Source: an uncultured Oscillospiraceae bacterium
GTDB taxonomy: Bacteria > Bacillota > Clostridia > Oscillospirales > Acutalibacteraceae
Assembly: GCA_900549155.1 (NCBI GenBank)
Contig: URNF01000004.1
Location: 1 to 46,164, forward strand
Length of the DNA stretch: 46,164 nucleotides
Direction: 5' to 3'
Shown here: one piece after another, positions 33,788 to 41,320 of the stretch
Numbering within the stretch: the stretch's first letter is position 1
Layout of the letters: every line of letters starts with the position of its first letter
Made by a program: the position numbers and the translations under genes
The notes under the pieces: generated by a model
Seen by the model: only the letters and a program-made list of their open reading frames with translations
The model's database searches: none
Told to the model about the DNA's origin: nothing

Positions 33788-36058
33788 TCAGTTTTCTTTT
33801 GCGGTGCGGCGCTTGAAAACCGCGATGACCGCGCCCGTCAAAGACAGCGCCGCCAGCACGATGAAGAGAAGCGGATCTACGCTGTCGCCGGTGACGGCAG
33901 GCGTTATATCGCTCTTTCCGTCGCCGCTGTTATCGCCCTTGTTGTCGCCGTTGTTGCTACCGCCGTTACCGCCGTTATCGCCTTTGTTATCCCCGCCGTC
34001 ATCGTTGCCGTCGGGAATCTTTTCGAAATTGGCTTTCAGCACGATGTCCTCCGTCACGGCAAACGTGTATTCCGCGTCGTCGGAAACCGCTTTGCCGTCC
34101 ACGGTCCAGTTCACAAACGTATAGCCGTCGTTTGCCGTCGCCTTGACCGTCACGTTCTCGCCCGCTGTGACAAGCGCATCGCCGTCGACAACCGCTGTGC
34201 CGCCGTCGGACGCCGTCACGGTGACGCTGTATTCCGAATAGTCCTTTGCCGTCATAACAAACGAGTCGAAACAGATATCGAGTGCCTCGTTTTCGGCAAG
34301 CTGATCCATCACCGCGTCGGTGAAGTCATAATCAAAGACCGAGAACTGCGGGCAGCGGATGGCTTCAAAGCCGCAATCCGACAGATCGATGCTGTAGAAA
34401 TGCTTGCCCGCTTTCAGCTCCACGACATATTCCTTATCCTTGCCCCAGTCGGGATCACAGGCGAGGAACGTCAAGCAGGCAGGCGTTTTGGAGTCTGCCC
34501 AGAAGGTCAGATAGCGGTTCTCATCGTCGACGGGAAGAAGCACGGAGTTATCGTTCTTCTTCAGATATACGCGCACGCCGTGCGCATAGGTGGTGACGGC
34601 ACTGAAGTTGAATTTGATGTTCAGCGCCAGTCCCTTTTCCGCGCTGACATCGGTCAGCGCATAGGCGGCATCGTCGCCCTCGGCTCTTGCCTCAAAAGCG
34701 ACGCCGTCGCCGAACAGGTTGATGCGGTTGCCCTCAAGAGCGGTGCCGTCCTCGACCGTCCGTTTGAACTTTGCTTTCAGCGTCGTGTCGGCGGTGATAG
34801 TGAACGCATAGGTCGCATCGGAAGACACCAATGCGTCGCCGTTGTACCAGCCGTCAAACGCATAATACGTATCGGCGGTCGCCGTCACCGTGACCTGCGT
34901 GTTCACGGTATACACACCGCCGCCGGTCACGCTGCCGCCCTCTCCGGCGGAAACATTCAGCGAAACCTCGCCGGGCTTCGGCAGGGCATTGGTATAGCGG
35001 AAATTATCAAAATAGGCGTCGATGTCGGCATCCTCCGGCAGGGTGGCTTTCACCTCGTCGGAGAAAAGATTGCCGAAAATTTTGACCTGCGGGGTGCGGT
35101 AGGTCGCAAAGGCGCAGTCGGAAATGTCCACGCTGCAATAACCCTCGCCGGCGGGAATGTCCACAAGCTTCTCATAGTCCGTTCCCCAGTTGGGATCGCA
35201 GAGGATCAGCTTTGCGGTGATGGCGTGGGTGGTGTTATGCCAGAACGTGAGATACTTCGCATCTCCGCGACCGCGCCAGTTGTTGTCGCCCGTCAGCTTG
35301 ACCGTGACGCCGTAATCCCAATCCCAGCCCTTGTGATATGCCAGCGCAATGTGCAGCGCCTTCGAGCCGTTTTCGCCGACGCCGTCCTTCATTTCGACCA
35401 CGTTGTTGTCGCTGTGCCAAACCTCCGTGGCAACCAGGCTGCCCTCATAGTCGGTGATGAAACCGGCAGTTTCGTCGCTCTCGGTATAGCGGAAATTGTC
35501 AAAATAGGCGTCCATATCCGCATCCTCCGGCAGGGTGGCTTTCACCGCGTCGGAGAATAGGTTGCCGAAAACTTTGAACTGCGGGCAGCGATAGGTCGCA
35601 AAGGTGCAGTCGGAGATGTCCACGCTGCAATAGCCCTCGCCTGCGGGAATGTCCACCCACTTCTCGTAATCCGTGCCCCAGGTGGGGTCGCAAAGGATCA
35701 GCTTTGCGGTGACGGCGTGGGTGGTGTTATACCAAAACGTGAGATACTTGGCTTCACCGCGTCCCTGCCAATCGTTATCGCCTGTCAGCTTGACCGTGAC
35801 GCCATAGTCCCAATCCCAGCCCTTGTGATACGCCAGCGCAATGTGCAGCGCCTTTGAGCCGTTTTCGCCGACGCCGTCCTTCATTTCGACCACGTTGGCA
35901 TCGCTGTGCCAAACCTCCGTGGCAACAAGACTGCCCTCATAGTCGGTGATGAGCGTGTCAGCGGCAGCCAAAACGCCGATGCCGGTGAAAAGAGAGGACA
36001 AAGCCACTACCACCGCGGCAACGACTGCCATTTGTTTCAGAAAGATCGTTTTCTTCAT
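33788..36058 (-). CDS. Surface protein with tandem binding modules, InlB-type repeats and a TGD-type C-terminal anchor
   Basis: 756 residues from ATG 36058 (AAGGAGGG upstream). Signal peptide 1-33. Residues 35-191 and 199-355 are two nearly identical modules (ITDYEGSLVATEVWHSD to AYFDNFRYT). A third, diverged copy is at about 440-590 (NRYLTFWADSKTPACLTFLA). InlB-type repeats lie between (YYAFDGWYNGDALVSSDATY) and after it (GYTFVNWTVDGKAVSDDAEY). A Gly/Asn/Asp linker leads to PAVTGD, a hydrophobic helix and KRRTAKEN, which resembles a sortase signal of the variant xxxTGD type. It probably binds glycan at the wall for the importers. It follows the GH16 gene and precedes the binding protein gene by 33 bp. 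Ligand unknown. Confidence 0.82.
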   Translation of the reverse strand: MKKTIFLKQMAVVAAVVVALSSLFTGIGVLAAADTLITDYEGSLVATEVWHSDANVVEMKDGVGENGSKALHIALAYHKGWDWDYGVTVKLTGDNDWQGRGEAKYLTFWYNTTHAVTAKLILCDPTWGTDYEKWVDIPAGEGYCSVDISDCTFATYRCPQFKVFGNLFSDAVKATLPEDADMDAYFDNFRYTESDETAGFITDYEGSLVATEVWHSDNNVVEMKDGVGENGSKALHIALAYHKGWDWDYGVTVKLTGDNNWRGRGDAKYLTFWHNTTHAITAKLILCDPNWGTDYEKLVDIPAGEGYCSVDISDCAFATYRTPQVKIFGNLFSDEVKATLPEDADIDAYFDNFRYTNALPKPGEVSLNVSAGEGGSVTGGGVYTVNTQVTVTATADTYYAFDGWYNGDALVSSDATYAFTITADTTLKAKFKRTVEDGTALEGNRINLFGDGVAFEARAEGDDAAYALTDVSAEKGLALNIKFNFSAVTTYAHGVRVYLKKNDNSVLLPVDDENRYLTFWADSKTPACLTFLACDPDWGKDKEYVVELKAGKHFYSIDLSDCGFEAIRCPQFSVFDYDFTDAVMDQLAENEALDICFDSFVMTAKDYSEYSVTVTASDGGTAVVDGDALVTAGENVTVKATANDGYTFVNWTVDGKAVSDDAEYTFAVTEDIVLKANFEKIPDGNDDGGDNKGDNGGNGGSNNGDNKGDNSGDGKSDITPAVTGDSVDPLLFIVLAALSLTGAVIAVFKRRTAKEN
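34991..35463. repeat. Tandem 492-bp repeat, copy 2
   Basis: Nearly identical in sequence to 35483-35955, with an exact 492-bp period. It encodes the second binding module of the surface protein. Confidence 0.9.
35483..35955. repeat. Tandem 492-bp repeat, copy 1
   Basis: First copy of the module in the direction of translation. The scattered differences from copy 2, about a dozen residues, are mostly single substitutions such as TWG to NWG. Confidence 0.9.
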
Positions 36059-36135
36059 GTTGGTTCCCTCCTTAAAATTTTCAGGATGCGCAAACGCCGA
36101 GAACATGATTGCCGATATCATCCCCTTTTCCGTCA

Positions 36136-36157
36136 GGATGACAGCGAGCTGTCATCC
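36136..36157. repeat. Inverted repeat between the GH16 and surface protein genes
   Basis: GGATGACAGC and its exact complement are separated by two bases. No T run follows on the minus strand, so it is not a standard terminator. It may be an mRNA processing or stabilising hairpin in the 112-bp gap. Confidence 0.5.
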
Positions 36158-36170
36158 CGCTTTCAGCCTC

Positions 36171-36914
36171 TCAAATCTCCGATAACGGGGTATATGTAAC
36201 GCTTTTTATCCGGTATGTCTGCGGGAAACGGGTGGTTGCGTCCGGATCTCCCGGCCAGCTGCCGCCGACGGCAATGTTCAAAAGCAGAAAATGCGGCTTG
36301 TGGAATGCCGGAATGTCCGCAACGGAGATCGTTTTCCACAAAAGATCGTCCACACAGAACGAAACGGTTTCCTTTGTCCAGATCACGCCGAATTTGTGAT
36401 ATCCGTCGCAATAGTTTTTGCCCGCCAGTCTTGCGCTTTGCAGACCCTTTTCACATATGGTCGCTTCATCCAGATAGTGCACCGTGGCGAAATACTCCGC
36501 GTCGCCGCCGCCCGTTTTTTCACTGCCGCGCCCGCCGATCAGCTCCATGATGTCGATCTCGCCGCATTCCGGCCATTTCTCCGTGATGCCGAACTGCCCG
36601 CCGAGTGTCCAGAATGCGGGCCAAATGCCCGTGCCGCAGGGCAGCTTTGCTTCCATCTCCAGCTTGCCGTACAGAAACTCAACCTTTCCCTGTGTGTTCA
36701 GGCTGGCAGAGGTATAGGGGCGGTCGGGGTCGTCTGTTTTCCTGGCACAGATCACCAATTCGCCGTTTTCAATATAGCTGTTTTCGCGGGAATCGGTGTA
36801 GTATTGCAGCTCGTTGTTGCGGATATAGCCGATCTCATAGTTCCAGATCTCCTCGGTTAGTCCGTTCTTTGCGAAATCTGCGCTCCAACCTTTTTCTGTT
36901 AATATCACTTTCAC
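36171..36914 (-). CDS. GH16-family beta-glucanase-like hydrolase without a signal peptide
   Basis: 247 residues from GTG 36914 (AAGGA 5 nt upstream). GH16 fold and motifs: IRNNELQYYTDSRENSYIEN, FLYGKLEMEAKLPCGTGIWP, the catalytic GEIDIMELIG (E-x-D-x-x-E, about residue 118) and HKFGVIWTKETVSFCVDD. These match laminarinase/lichenase-type members (beta-1,3 or mixed-linkage glucan). Nearly all such enzymes are exported, but this one begins directly with MKVILTEKGWSADF and has no signal peptide. It may therefore cut imported oligosaccharides in the cytoplasm, together with the GH-D-like protein whose gene ends 6 bp upstream. Confidence 0.88.
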   Translation of the reverse strand: MKVILTEKGWSADFAKNGLTEEIWNYEIGYIRNNELQYYTDSRENSYIENGELVICARKTDDPDRPYTSASLNTQGKVEFLYGKLEMEAKLPCGTGIWPAFWTLGGQFGITEKWPECGEIDIMELIGGRGSEKTGGGDAEYFATVHYLDEATICEKGLQSARLAGKNYCDGYHKFGVIWTKETVSFCVDDLLWKTISVADIPAFHKPHFLLLNIAVGGSWPGDPDATTRFPQTYRIKSVTYTPLSEI

Positions 36915-36920
36915 ACATCC

Positions 36921-38435
36921 TTATATCAACGTGATGACAAGACCGGGGGTGGAATTGTCCCCGTCTGTATTTGCCGATGTACCGATACGGTCAAGGACAT
37001 CGCCGCTCACCGTGATCTCCCGTCCGCTTACGGCACACACATCCGTGATCTCCTCGGCAGTGTCTGCCGCCAGATCCTGGGCAAACACCTTTTTGTCGGA
37101 AACATCGCCGTCATACACAAGCGTCAATTCTGCCATTTTTCCGAACACACCCGTGAACGGATTGTGCAGCCGCTGCGCAAGGCGGATCTTCACGGGCGGG
37201 GTGAACATGCCCCGCTCTTTGGAAAAGCGCGGCAAAACCGCAACGGAGGTCGCCTCGTTCGGATGCATCGACACCGCGACAAACGGCTTTTCATCAGACA
37301 GATATTCGACCTGCGGCTGATAGCAGTTTCTGGCTATCAAAGACGGGGCAGCCTGCGGAATTTCCCGATCGCCGTAGCAGGAGATCCAACAGTCGCTCCC
37401 GTGGAAGTTGAAGGAATCCGTCAGAATATGCTTGCCGAACCGCACCGCGCCGACACCGATCGGATACGGCGGGGCAAAAGCCGTCAGCCACCGCACTGCG
37501 CGGATCGCTTCCGTGCTGTTTTTGTGGAAAGGCTCGCCCGCAGCATCCTTCAGCTGATTGCGCATAATGCCGATCTCAAGGCCGAGCGCGGCACAGATAT
37601 ACTGTTCGTCCTCTCCGTTGACCGCCGTTTGGCTATGCATGCACTCGCCCAGTCTGAACAGGCTCTGCACACGGTCAAGCGTCGTCGGGACGGACAAATA
37701 CGGCGAGACATCATAGGTGCGGATCACATCGGAGAACCCGCAGAGCTTTCCCCATTCCTGCGGTCGCTCCTCCCAGTCCCAAAAGCGTCCCGACTGTTCG
37801 GCGGAGAAATCGTTTTGTGAGATACCGGAAAGCGGCCCGCACACACCGGCGTGCTCGATGATCAGCGCCGGATATTCTTCCTCTTTCCACCGATTGAGCA
37901 GCGCACGGAATTCCACGCTGTTGCAATAGCAGCCCCAGTCGACCTTCCAATAGGCGATGCCTGCAAAGCGGCTCCACCGCAGGCGTTCGCGCCAATAGGC
38001 TTCGCGGGCCTCCGGCAAAAAGAGTGCGCCGTTTTTCTCGCCCTTTCCACTGGCGCAGACCCATATACCCGTGCCCTTCCAGCCGAACGACCTGACACGA
38101 TCCGCCAGCTTTTTGAGCCGTTCCTGCGGCTCTCCGTCGCAAAACGGGAACCGCTCCTCATTCACGATCAGCGAACCGAAATCGCCGTTATCGTTATCGG
38201 TAAGCCCATAGGACACATCCCAGCCGTCGTCAAACAGGAAGAATAGAGAGGAGCGGATCTCCGGAAACTGATGAATGAGTCCGTTTTCCCCGAAAACGGT
38301 TTCCTCACACAGCATATCCCGCATCGCCGTGACGGGATTGTCCGATCTCTTCGGATAAAGCGCGCCGAGATCCGCCTGTGAAGACCATGTGCAGTAATAG
38401 CTGTTCAGGTCGTGTTTTGCCGTGATAAAGTTCAT
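36921..38435 (-). CDS. Clan GH-D-like glycoside hydrolase (alpha-galactosidase-like barrel), uncertain family
   Basis: 504 residues from ATG 38435 (GAGGAGGG upstream). The N-terminal half has barrel motifs like GH27/GH36: LFFLFDDGWDVSYG (about 70), LADRVRSFGWKGTGIWV (about 115), YWKVDWGCYCNSVEF (about 165; the Asp of KVDWG sits at the expected nucleophile position) and EHAGVCGPLSG. The C-terminal third is beta-rich. No signal peptide. The match to named families is loose, so it may be a new or divergent group. It is the first gene of the long operon, directly under the palindromic operator region. Probable role: splitting a side-chain or end sugar from imported oligosaccharides. Confidence 0.65.
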   Translation of the reverse strand: MNFITAKHDLNSYYCTWSSQADLGALYPKRSDNPVTAMRDMLCEETVFGENGLIHQFPEIRSSLFFLFDDGWDVSYGLTDNDNGDFGSLIVNEERFPFCDGEPQERLKKLADRVRSFGWKGTGIWVCASGKGEKNGALFLPEAREAYWRERLRWSRFAGIAYWKVDWGCYCNSVEFRALLNRWKEEEYPALIIEHAGVCGPLSGISQNDFSAEQSGRFWDWEERPQEWGKLCGFSDVIRTYDVSPYLSVPTTLDRVQSLFRLGECMHSQTAVNGEDEQYICAALGLEIGIMRNQLKDAAGEPFHKNSTEAIRAVRWLTAFAPPYPIGVGAVRFGKHILTDSFNFHGSDCWISCYGDREIPQAAPSLIARNCYQPQVEYLSDEKPFVAVSMHPNEATSVAVLPRFSKERGMFTPPVKIRLAQRLHNPFTGVFGKMAELTLVYDGDVSDKKVFAQDLAADTAEEITDVCAVSGREITVSGDVLDRIGTSANTDGDNSTPGLVITLI

Positions 38436-38456
38436 GAAGTGAGAAGCCCTCCTCAG

Positions 38457-38482
38457 ATATTACGTAACGCGTTACGTAATAT
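38457..38482. promoter_or_regulatory. LacI-type operator O2 (perfect palindrome)
   Basis: A perfect 26-bp palindrome centred on TAACGCGTTA. It lies in the leader of the GH-D-like gene, 22 bp before its ATG. LacI family operators commonly share a central CG of this kind. Confidence 0.8.
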
Positions 38483-38490
38483 ATTCAATG

Positions 38491-38524
38491 TGTTGCATCG
38501 CGTAACGCGTTACGCGATGCAACA
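38491..38524. promoter_or_regulatory. LacI-type operator O1 (perfect palindrome)
   Basis: A perfect 34-bp palindrome with the same TAACGCGTTA core. Its centre is 38 bp from that of the neighbouring one. It starts about 16 bp past the -10 element, so bound protein would cover the transcription start. Confidence 0.82.
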
Positions 38525-38539
38525 ACAGTATTGATTATC

Positions 38540-38571
38540 ATTATAGTACACCATGTTGCCGAAAAAGTCAA
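38540..38571 (-). promoter_or_regulatory. Promoter of the polysaccharide-utilisation operon
   Basis: On the minus strand TTGACT (38566-38571) is followed by TACTAT after 17 bp or TATAAT (38540-38545) after 20 bp. Both palindromes lie just downstream. It is the only clear promoter I find ahead of the genes down to 17.96 kb. Confidence 0.7.
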
Positions 38572-38629
38572 TACGCTTTTCGGAATTATTAGATATTTTT
38601 GATAAAGAACCCCCGTCGGTTCTGCCTGT

Positions 38630-39631
38630 TCACCGATTCTTTGCTTCCGTCACCGTTTCCCGCTGTTCGATCCAATGGTGCACCGCGACATGGCGATCCT
38701 CCGAGTCGATGTCGTTGATCTTCGCGACCAGCGCCTGTATCGCACTGCAGCCGAGACTTTCCTTGTCCTGGCCCACCGTCGTCAGCCGCGGTCGGAAATA
38801 CCGCATGATGCTCTGATCGTCAAAGCCGACCACCGAGATGTCCTCGGGCACGCGGTAACCGCGCCGTTCTAGATATTGAATGACCTGAATAGCCAATTCA
38901 TCCGACGTGCAGAAAACCGCAGTGGGATGGTTTTCGTTCTGCAGACAGTTTTGCAGATTTTCGAAGGGCACCGTCAGCACGTTGCTGGACGGATTTCGCT
39001 CCGCCTGTATCACGGCGAAGTTATCTTCACACAGACCGAACGCTTCGATGGCATCGAGAAAGCCGTCATGCCGCTGCATTTCCGAAACAGCATTTCCGCA
39101 GACAAAAACAAAATGGCGGTGACCCTTTGCCAGCAGCATATCGGCAACATCCGCGCCCGCCCGACGGTTGTCGATGCTGACCGTCGATGTGTGCGAATCC
39201 GGAACGATCTCACAGCATTGCACGATGGGAAAATTCTGCGCCAGACTGCTGAGCTGCTGCGCTTCCATGCCGGAATAGAACAAAACGATGCCGTCCACCA
39301 GCTTGTTTTTCAGGCGATCGAGATACAGGCTGAAAAAGCGGTTTTGCTCGCAGATGAGCAACACATAGCCGTTTCGAACCGCTTCCTCCTCCATCGCAAC
39401 AAGTATCTCGGAATAAAACGAGTTGGAAAGCGTGGGCAGAATGGCCAAAAGGGTGTTGGTCGTGGCTCTGCGCAGCGTCTGTCCCAGCAAGTTCGGCTGA
39501 TAGTTATATTCCTCAATGATCTTCTTGATGCGTTCTCTTTCCGCGTCCGAAACGCCTTTTTTCTCGTTTATCACCCTGGATATCGTGGCTGTGGAAACAT
39601 TTGCCGCTTTTGCAATGTCCGAGATCCTCAT
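38630..39631 (-). CDS. LacI-family transcriptional regulator
   Basis: 333 residues from ATG 39631. The N-terminal helix-turn-helix is classic: MRISDIAKAANVSTATISRV. The hinge and effector domain follow: NSFYSEILVAMEEEAVRNGY, SIDNRRAGADVADMLLAKGH, DGFLDAIEAFGL, and VPEDISVVGFDDQSIMRYFR near the end. It is a sugar-responsive repressor. The two perfect palindromes 100-170 bp beyond its stop, at the promoter of the long operon, are its probable targets. It starts 31 bp after the DUF624 gene and shares that promoter, so it is not obviously self-regulated. Confidence 0.93.
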   Translation of the reverse strand: MRISDIAKAANVSTATISRVINEKKGVSDAERERIKKIIEEYNYQPNLLGQTLRRATTNTLLAILPTLSNSFYSEILVAMEEEAVRNGYVLLICEQNRFFSLYLDRLKNKLVDGIVLFYSGMEAQQLSSLAQNFPIVQCCEIVPDSHTSTVSIDNRRAGADVADMLLAKGHRHFVFVCGNAVSEMQRHDGFLDAIEAFGLCEDNFAVIQAERNPSSNVLTVPFENLQNCLQNENHPTAVFCTSDELAIQVIQYLERRGYRVPEDISVVGFDDQSIMRYFRPRLTTVGQDKESLGCSAIQALVAKINDIDSEDRHVAVHHWIEQRETVTEAKNR

Positions 39632-39662
39632 GTTTTTCCGCTCACCCGCTTTCTGTCTGCCG

Positions 39663-40493
39663 TCAATCCTTAAAGACCGGCGCGTCCGGATCGTCCTCAT
39701 CCGCGACACCGTCGTCGGGTTCTTCCGTTTCAAGCCCCAAATCGCGCCGCAGCTCTGTGTCCTCGCCCGGATGCTCTTTGTAATACGGATCGATGATGAA
39801 CTTCTTTATGGACGGGAACGTGCAAAACTGCACCAGCATATACCGAAAGCCGGGAAACACGCAGGCATAGAGCACCGCCGCAAAGAAGATCACAAGCGGA
39901 TGCGGGTAAAGAAACGGGATCACCACGAACAGCGCCCCCGTCAGCAGCAAGACCACCGCACAAAGCAGATTGCGCCAGAGGTTCAAAAACACAAACCGAA
40001 AGCTGTTCCCCAAAATCTGTTTCACCGTGAAACGGAAGGTGATGAGCAGCGTGAAGGCATAAAAATCCATCACGGAAAACACGAAGAGCAAAAACAGACT
40101 CACGCCCGCGCCGAGCGTTCCGAGCATGCCCTCTGTCCGAAACGCATAAAACCAAAACGAAAAGCCCAAAACAGCAAAAGCGAGCAAGCGCAAAATGCCC
40201 AGTCCCAGCGCCTGTTTCCAATTCTTGCGCACGGTATCCAAAAAATCGCTGATGCCGAAGGAATGCTTTCTGCGTGCAAGACTGCGGGTGACGCGGGTGA
40301 TGCCCGCAGACGCCAGCCCGCCTGTCAAAATCGGCAGAGAAAGCAGCAGATAAAAGAGATTGATCGGCACCAGTCTCCAAAAGTTGCCGAAAAACACCTC
40401 GAAGAATACTGCGACCGTTTTCTTTTCCGGCGCATCCTTGTGCACGCCCGGCCCCTCTTTTTCATAATTGAAAAGTCCGAAAAAACCTGCCAT
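39663..40493 (-). CDS. YesL/DUF624-family membrane protein
   Basis: 276 residues. The family start is clear: FFGLFNYEKEGPGVHKDAPE, then FFEVFFGNFWRLVPINLFYL. About five membrane segments follow, with an acidic cytoplasmic tail (ETEEPDDGVADEDD). DUF624/YesL proteins are coded with clostridial and bacillar sugar importers and hydrolases, but their role is unproven. The gene begins 2 bp after the stop of the preceding membrane protein gene and precedes the lacI-type gene. Confidence 0.85.
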   Translation of the reverse strand: MAGFFGLFNYEKEGPGVHKDAPEKKTVAVFFEVFFGNFWRLVPINLFYLLLSLPILTGGLASAGITRVTRSLARRKHSFGISDFLDTVRKNWKQALGLGILRLLAFAVLGFSFWFYAFRTEGMLGTLGAGVSLFLLFVFSVMDFYAFTLLITFRFTVKQILGNSFRFVFLNLWRNLLCAVVLLLTGALFVVIPFLYPHPLVIFFAAVLYACVFPGFRYMLVQFCTFPSIKKFIIDPYYKEHPGEDTELRRDLGLETEEPDDGVADEDDPDAPVFKD

Positions 40494-40495
40494 TT

Positions 40496-41230
40496 TTACC
40501 TCTTCCGTTTCTCACTGTTCTTATATATCAGCTTTTCGCTGACGGAAAGCTCCGCATATCCGCACACATATGCCGCAAAGGCAATCAGCGGCACGATCGC
40601 AAGCGGCAAAAGCAGCAGCAACAGCTGCAGCACCGACAGATCGCCCAGCACCTCTGCCGACCCCAGGATCATCTGCACAAAGCCCCAAAACGGCGCTTGC
40701 AAAAGACGATATCCCGTCACGGGCGTCGCCGCTCCCGCCCCGCGCGCCGGCACGACCGTCGCTGCCCATATCAGCAGCGCAGGGATCTGCGAAACCAGTC
40801 CGATCTTCAGTCCCTTCAGTCGATCCCGAGCCTGATGCCCGAAACGCACAAGATTGCTGTCGGCGGCGCCCATGCGCCAAAGCTGCGGATACACTGCGAC
40901 CGCCAGCATGATGATCGTGAGCGTTTGCATCACCGCATAGCAGATCGCCCGCTCGGTCTTGCTCATTTCGGAGCGAATGTCGACCTTTCTGAGGGAACGA
41001 CCGCTTTTTTCGTATTCCGCAAGCTGCGTGTCCTCGCCGTCTGTATCATAGTGTGTATACAGCAAAACGGGATCCCCGCCTTCTTGCAGCTCATACAGCG
41101 CATAGCCGATGTTTTCGGTGAAGAGCGCCGTGAACAGGGCGCTGACGGAAACGCAGACAAACATACTCATGACCGTGACAAGGACAATGCGCAAAAACAG
41201 CCTTGCCCCCTGTCCGAAAATCTGTTTCAT
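40496..41230 (-). CDS. Membrane protein, function unknown
   Basis: 244 residues from ATG 41230 (GGAGGTGAG upstream). Five likely membrane segments: about 12-35, 105-122, 145-162, 180-200 and 205-230. A hydrophilic extracytoplasmic or loop region lies at 45-100 (YTHYDTDGEDTQLAEYEKSG). No family recognised. It heads the operon with the DUF624 and LacI genes and probably forms a pair with the DUF624 protein; the 2-bp gap supports joint expression. Confidence 0.75.
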   Translation of the reverse strand: MKQIFGQGARLFLRIVLVTVMSMFVCVSVSALFTALFTENIGYALYELQEGGDPVLLYTHYDTDGEDTQLAEYEKSGRSLRKVDIRSEMSKTERAICYAVMQTLTIIMLAVAVYPQLWRMGAADSNLVRFGHQARDRLKGLKIGLVSQIPALLIWAATVVPARGAGAATPVTGYRLLQAPFWGFVQMILGSAEVLGDLSVLQLLLLLLPLAIVPLIAFAAYVCGYAELSVSEKLIYKNSEKRKR

Positions 41231-41261
41231 CCGTCTCACCTCCGCCGTCTCCGGTAACCGT

Positions 41262-41290
41262 ATTATAGTATACGAAAGTGCAAATTGCAA
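41262..41290 (-). promoter_or_regulatory. Promoter of the membrane protein-DUF624-lacI operon
   Basis: On the minus strand TTGCAA (41285-41290), a 17-bp spacer and a consensus TATAAT (41262-41267). The start would be near 41255, giving a leader of about 25 nt. Confidence 0.78.
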
Positions 41291-41320
41291 GAAAAATTGC
41301 CGTGCACGCGTTTTTGCGGT

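Noticed and set aside
34991..35955. Tandem repeat as an assembly duplication
   Set aside because: The copies differ at several scattered residues, and a third, diverged copy is present, so true duplication is more likely. Long reads would settle it.
38457..38524. CRISPR or mobile-element ends
   Set aside because: The two palindromes are not equal repeats with spacers and have no transposase or cas gene nearby. The shared core and position fit operators.
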